Position numbers and translations under genes: made by a program
Assembly (NCBI RefSeq): GCF_047495875.1
Contig: NC_092462.1
Span: 36,030,523 to 36,094,522, forward strand
Reading direction: 5' to 3'
DNA: 64,000 nucleotides
Origin: Pithys albifrons albifrons
Taxonomy: Eukaryota; Chordata; Aves; Passeriformes; Thamnophilidae
In this document: positions 62,680-64,000 of the stretch, one piece after another
Position numbering within the stretch: the stretch's first letter is position 1
Layout: each line of letters opens with the position of its first letter
Notes under the pieces: model-generated
The model's input: only the letters and a program-made list of their open reading frames with translations
Told to the model about the DNA's origin: nothing
Databases searched by the model: none

Positions 62680-62790
62680 GAAATTCATTCCCACAGGGCA
62701 TTGTGGAGGGCAAAAGCACAAATCAGGTCATAAAGGACTTCAATAATCTATTTGAAAACAGGTTCACTGTCAGCTATTAAAAATAATCCT
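62680..62790 (+). mobile_element. Ancient CR1/L3-type 3' fragment
   Basis: The string AAATTCATTCCCACAGGGCA, then TTGTGGAGGGCAAAAGC, and a later TATTTGAAAAC / CAGCTATTAA resembles the 3' part of the ancient amniote CR1/L3 LINE group ('...ATTCATTGCCACAGGATGTTGTGGAGGCCAAAAG'-like). The CCCACAG looks like a splice acceptor but the following frame is not annexin. The resemblance is from memory. Confidence 0.5.
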
Positions 62791-63464
62791 TCTAAGGAAA
62801 TTCCTGAATTGCCCATTCCTGAAAGATAGGAAGGTATATCAGAGTACAACATTGCTTTCCTTTTCTTTCCATGAATATTTGCTACTGTCTGCTGTCACAA
62901 ATAAGGCACAAATTATATGACTTTGAGTAAGATGATCTATCTTGCCAATTTTGAGAATCCTTTAAAAAAAAAGTATTACCTTCTTCAGATGCTTATATAA
63001 ATGCACTTTTTAGAGCTACTGAAATGTTTTTATTACAGTTAGAATTAAAAGAATGATGAAGGATCACTGGTAACAATGGAATCATGTCCATTTTACCAAC
63101 ATTACTGACAGGATTGCTAAACTTTTCTTTTTCTAAATGTGGTTCAAAGTTGAACTTATAGTATTTTATCTTCATCTGGATTCATATGGCCAAAGTAAAA
63201 AGGCCATATGTATCTACAGGTTCAGGCTTGATGTGTTTACCCATTATCCCAAATGCAGAATATTCACCAACACTATTTATGTGCATATCACAAGCAGCAT
63301 ATGCACTGCATCTTACGTGAATTCAAGTTTAAAAACTCCTTAAAACCTGGGGGGAAATACAGTGATTTGCAGAACTAAATGTATGGCCACGATGCTTTTT
63401 CTTAAATACCAAGTTCTATGCTAGACAATTACATACCGTAGCATTCCTCAATAGATTTTTTTAA

Positions 63465-64000
63465 AAGGAAGGAAGGAAGGAAGGAAGGAAGGAAGGAAGG
63501 AAGGAAGGAAGGAAGGAAGGAAGGAAGGAAGGAAGGAAGGAAGGAAGGAAGGAAGGAAGGAAGGAAGGAAGGAAGGAAGGAAGGAAGGAAGGAAGGAAGG
63601 AAGGAAGGAAGGAAGGAAGGAAGGAAGGAAGGAAGGAAGGAAGGAAGGAAGGAAGGAAGGAAGGAAGGAAGGAAGGAAGGAAGGAAGGAAGGAAGGAAGG
63701 AAGGAAGGAAGGAAGGAAGGAAGGAAGGAAGGAAGGAAGGAAGGAAGGAAGGAAGGAAGGAAGGAAGGAAGGAAGGAAGGAAGGAAGGAAGGAAGGAAGG
63801 AAGGAAGGAAGGAAGGAAGGAAGGAAGGAAGGAAGGAAGGAAGGAAGGAAGGAAGGAAGGAAGGAAGGAAGGAAGGAAGGAAGGAAGGAAGGAAGGAAGG
63901 AAGGAAGGAAGGAAGGAAGGAAGGAAGGAAGGAAGGAAGGAAGGAAGGAAGGAAGGAAGGAAGGAAGGAAGGAAGGAAGGAAGGAAGGAAGGAAGGAAGG
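63465..64000. repeat. Perfect (AAGG)n tetranucleotide tract, over 530 bp, runs off the end
   Basis: Uninterrupted AAGG units, about 134 in view, from 63465 to the last base of the window. This is a pure polypurine strand in ANXA10 intron 4. It may be real expansion or an assembly edge. Confidence 0.98.

Larger units (their letters stand above)
62093..64000 (+). other. ANXA10: ANXA10 intron 4, 5' part
   Basis: Starts at the GTAGTT donor; no acceptor/exon pair with annexin repeat II coding is found before the window ends. It contains an ancient repeat fragment (62680-62790) and the terminal (AAGG)n tract. Confidence 0.8.

Noticed and set aside
62697..62780. ANXA10 exon 5 after CCCACAG
   Set aside because: The frame does not encode annexin repeat II and matches an ancient LINE 3' fragment.

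Overview
The window looks like bird nuclear DNA. It is AT-rich and gene-poor, and it is littered with CR1 LINE fragments: 5'-truncated, with typical CR1 reverse-transcriptase peptides and the usual 3' tail. It also carries avian-style endogenous retrovirus LTRs. The one host gene I can support is annexin A10 (ANXA10), on the + strand. Its first four coding exons lie at 44756-44773, 54676-54757, 57172-57266 and 61979-62092. Exon phases are compatible, and the 95- and 114-nt exons have the usual annexin lengths. The rest of the gene must lie beyond the window's end, which runs into a long perfect (AAGG)n tract at 63465-64000.

Layout. 1-3616: intergenic DNA with a CR1 fragment at 450-1530. 3617-9935: a complete-looking, env-less, ERV-L-like provirus on the minus strand. 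It has two nearly identical LTRs, a lysine-tRNA-type primer-binding site, a 552-codon gag-like frame, and a protease-RT-RNase H-integrase frame that follows gag in the same frame after a single TAG. 9936-11364: a decayed retroelement/LTR-like block with a tandem duplication. 11365-44470: intergenic DNA with CR1 pieces (16.7 kb, 21.1 kb and a long antisense one at 29.3-31.6 kb), an AC microsatellite, a TATA-containing LTR (34.7-35.1 kb), and a strong 88-bp inverted repeat whose 1.6-kb spacer holds another LTR-like segment. 44.5-64 kb: the ANXA10 promoter area, exons 1-4 and introns.

The most interesting items, in my view, are four. (1) A 353-bp short interspersed element at 46867-47219 in ANXA10 intron 1, bounded by a perfect 12-bp target-site duplication, made of a tRNA-like head followed by a partial 5S-rRNA-like body. 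(2) The young ERV-L-like provirus with its single in-frame amber codon and Lys-type primer site. (3) A phase-compatible candidate alternative terminal exon (55423 to about 55710) in ANXA10 intron 2, which would give a very short annexin product. (4) The 88-bp, about 98%-identical inverted repeat at 35.7/37.4 kb, next to a perfect 10-bp hairpin.

ANXA10 repeat I lacks the canonical GxGT-type calcium loop, as expected for this divergent annexin. The retroelements lie upstream of the gene and in its introns and leave the exons intact. I saw no tRNA or rRNA gene, no CRISPR array and no second protein-coding host gene.
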